Assembly (NCBI GenBank): GCA_026398535.1
Contig: JAPLSQ010000053.1
Coordinates: forward strand, 1 to 42,465
Direction of reading: 5' to 3'
Length of the DNA: 42,465 nucleotides
Source of the DNA: Candidatus Sumerlaeota bacterium
GTDB taxonomy: Bacteria; Sumerlaeota; Sumerlaeia; Sumerlaeales; Sumerlaeaceae
In this document: piece after piece, positions 41,960-42,465 of the stretch
Layout of the letters: each line of letters opens with the position of its first letter
How positions within the stretch are numbered: the stretch's first letter is position 1
Position numbers and translations under genes: made by a program
The notes under the pieces: model-generated
The model's input: the letters and a program-made list of their open reading frames with translations, nothing else
Databases searched by the model: none
Told to the model about the DNA's origin: nothing

Positions 41960-42465
41960 ATGGCCAAATATAAAATTGCATGGCTGCCGGGTGACGGCGT
42001 GGGCGCCGAGGTACTGGAAGCGGCGCGTATCGTGCTCGATACGTTGCCTTTCGACGCCGAGTACATGCATGGCGACATCGGTTGGGAATTCTGGAAAAGC
42101 GAGGGCGACGCGCTGCCCCAGCGCACCATGGAGCTGCTGAAATCCGCCGACGCCGCGATGTTTGGGGCGATCACGAGCAAGCCCGCGAAAGCCGCGGCCG
42201 ATGAGCTCGCGCCGGCGCTGCGGGACAAGGGGCTGACCTACCGCAGCCCAATCGTCCGCATGCGCCAGCTCTTTGACCTCTATGTCTGCTTCCGCCCATG
42301 CAAGGCCTATCCGGGGAATCCGCTCAATTTCAAGGAGGGGATCGACCTGGTGATATTCCGCGAAAACACCGAGGATCTTTATTCGGGAGTCGAGTTCGCT
42401 GAATTCCCGGACCATCTGCGCACGCTGCCGGAATTCGCGAAGGTGCCGCAGGGCGCCGCCGTCTC
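41960..42465 (+). CDS. Isocitrate/isopropylmalate dehydrogenase-family protein, 5' part (runs off window)
   Basis: 168 codons are visible from ATG 41960, with AGGAG at 41950-41954. It opens with IAWLPGDGVGAEVLEAARIVL, the beta-decarboxylating dehydrogenase signature. SPIVRMRQLFDLYVCFRPC is the substrate-binding region with the central Arg, and ENTEDLYSGVEF follows. NTEDLYSG resembles isocitrate dehydrogenases more than isopropylmalate dehydrogenases. It would oxidise and decarboxylate a 2-hydroxy acid (isocitrate likely) with NAD(P). The cofactor-determining region lies beyond the window. Confidence 0.85.
   Translation, partial: MAKYKIAWLPGDGVGAEVLEAARIVLDTLPFDAEYMHGDIGWEFWKSEGDALPQRTMELLKSADAAMFGAITSKPAKAAADELAPALRDKGLTYRSPIVRMRQLFDLYVCFRPCKAYPGNPLNFKEGIDLVIFRENTEDLYSGVEFAEFPDHLRTLPEFAKVPQGAAV

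Overview
The window comes from a Gram-negative, LPS-making bacterium with a high-GC genome. LpxK, a TolQ/TolR/TolA-type envelope system, a SurA-like foldase and PBP1C/L,D-transpeptidase wall enzymes all point to a diderm cell. A large DWG-type Ser/Thr kinase with TPRs, a TMTC-like membrane/TPR protein and several polyprenyl-sugar (GT39-type) transferases resemble the Planctomycetes-Verrucomicrobia-Lentisphaerae group and candidate phyla such as Hydrogenedentes or Sumerlaeota. The sequence alone does not settle the phylum. Two perfect parS sites beside parAB show this is chromosome, probably in the origin-proximal half.

Left part (1-13 kb, mostly + strand): the end of a lectin-like protein; a TMTC-like protein split by an in-frame amber codon; a lipoprotein; a SurA-like chaperone; an orphan MalG-type permease; a PASTA protein; a minus-strand GT4 glycosyltransferase; an FmdB zinc ribbon; parS-parS-parA-parB; and tolQ-tolR-tolA.

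Middle part (13-30 kb, mostly - strand): an MFS transporter, a TPR kinase, pbpC, tsaC/sua5, a PAP2-GT39 fusion, tRNA-Leu(UAG), an N-carbamoylputrescine amidase-like enzyme, an L,D-transpeptidase, queA, a FecCD/FecE-type importer and hisF. Right part (30-42.5 kb): a small secreted protein, a SprT-like metallopeptidase, a large (alpha/alpha)6 glycosidase, an AT-rich SGNH-hydrolase island, a HyuA-like protein, ispG, a small TPR protein, lpxK, a second GT39-type transferase and the start of an isocitrate/isopropylmalate-type dehydrogenase. Many genes on a strand touch or overlap by 1-4 nt, so operons are tight.

The most striking feature is a dispersed repeat of exactly 24 bp. It is present in eleven identical copies between 18,422 and 40,648, all in the same chromosomal orientation, and none lie in the first 18.4 kb. 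Nine copies lie inside open reading frames. Because 24 is a multiple of three and five of the six frames are open, the repeat adds the octapeptides [16 protein letters not shown] or RSASTPSG to otherwise unrelated proteins: PBP1C twice, PAP2-GT39 four times, the L,D-transpeptidase, LpxK and a GT39 enzyme. One copy has a perfect 7-bp direct repeat at both edges, which looks like a target-site duplication. The element is an imperfect palindrome, and its behaviour resembles the Rickettsia palindromic elements although it is far shorter. I know of no described family with this sequence. A second family, built on ACGGAG/ACGGAC motifs, lies between genes at four places.
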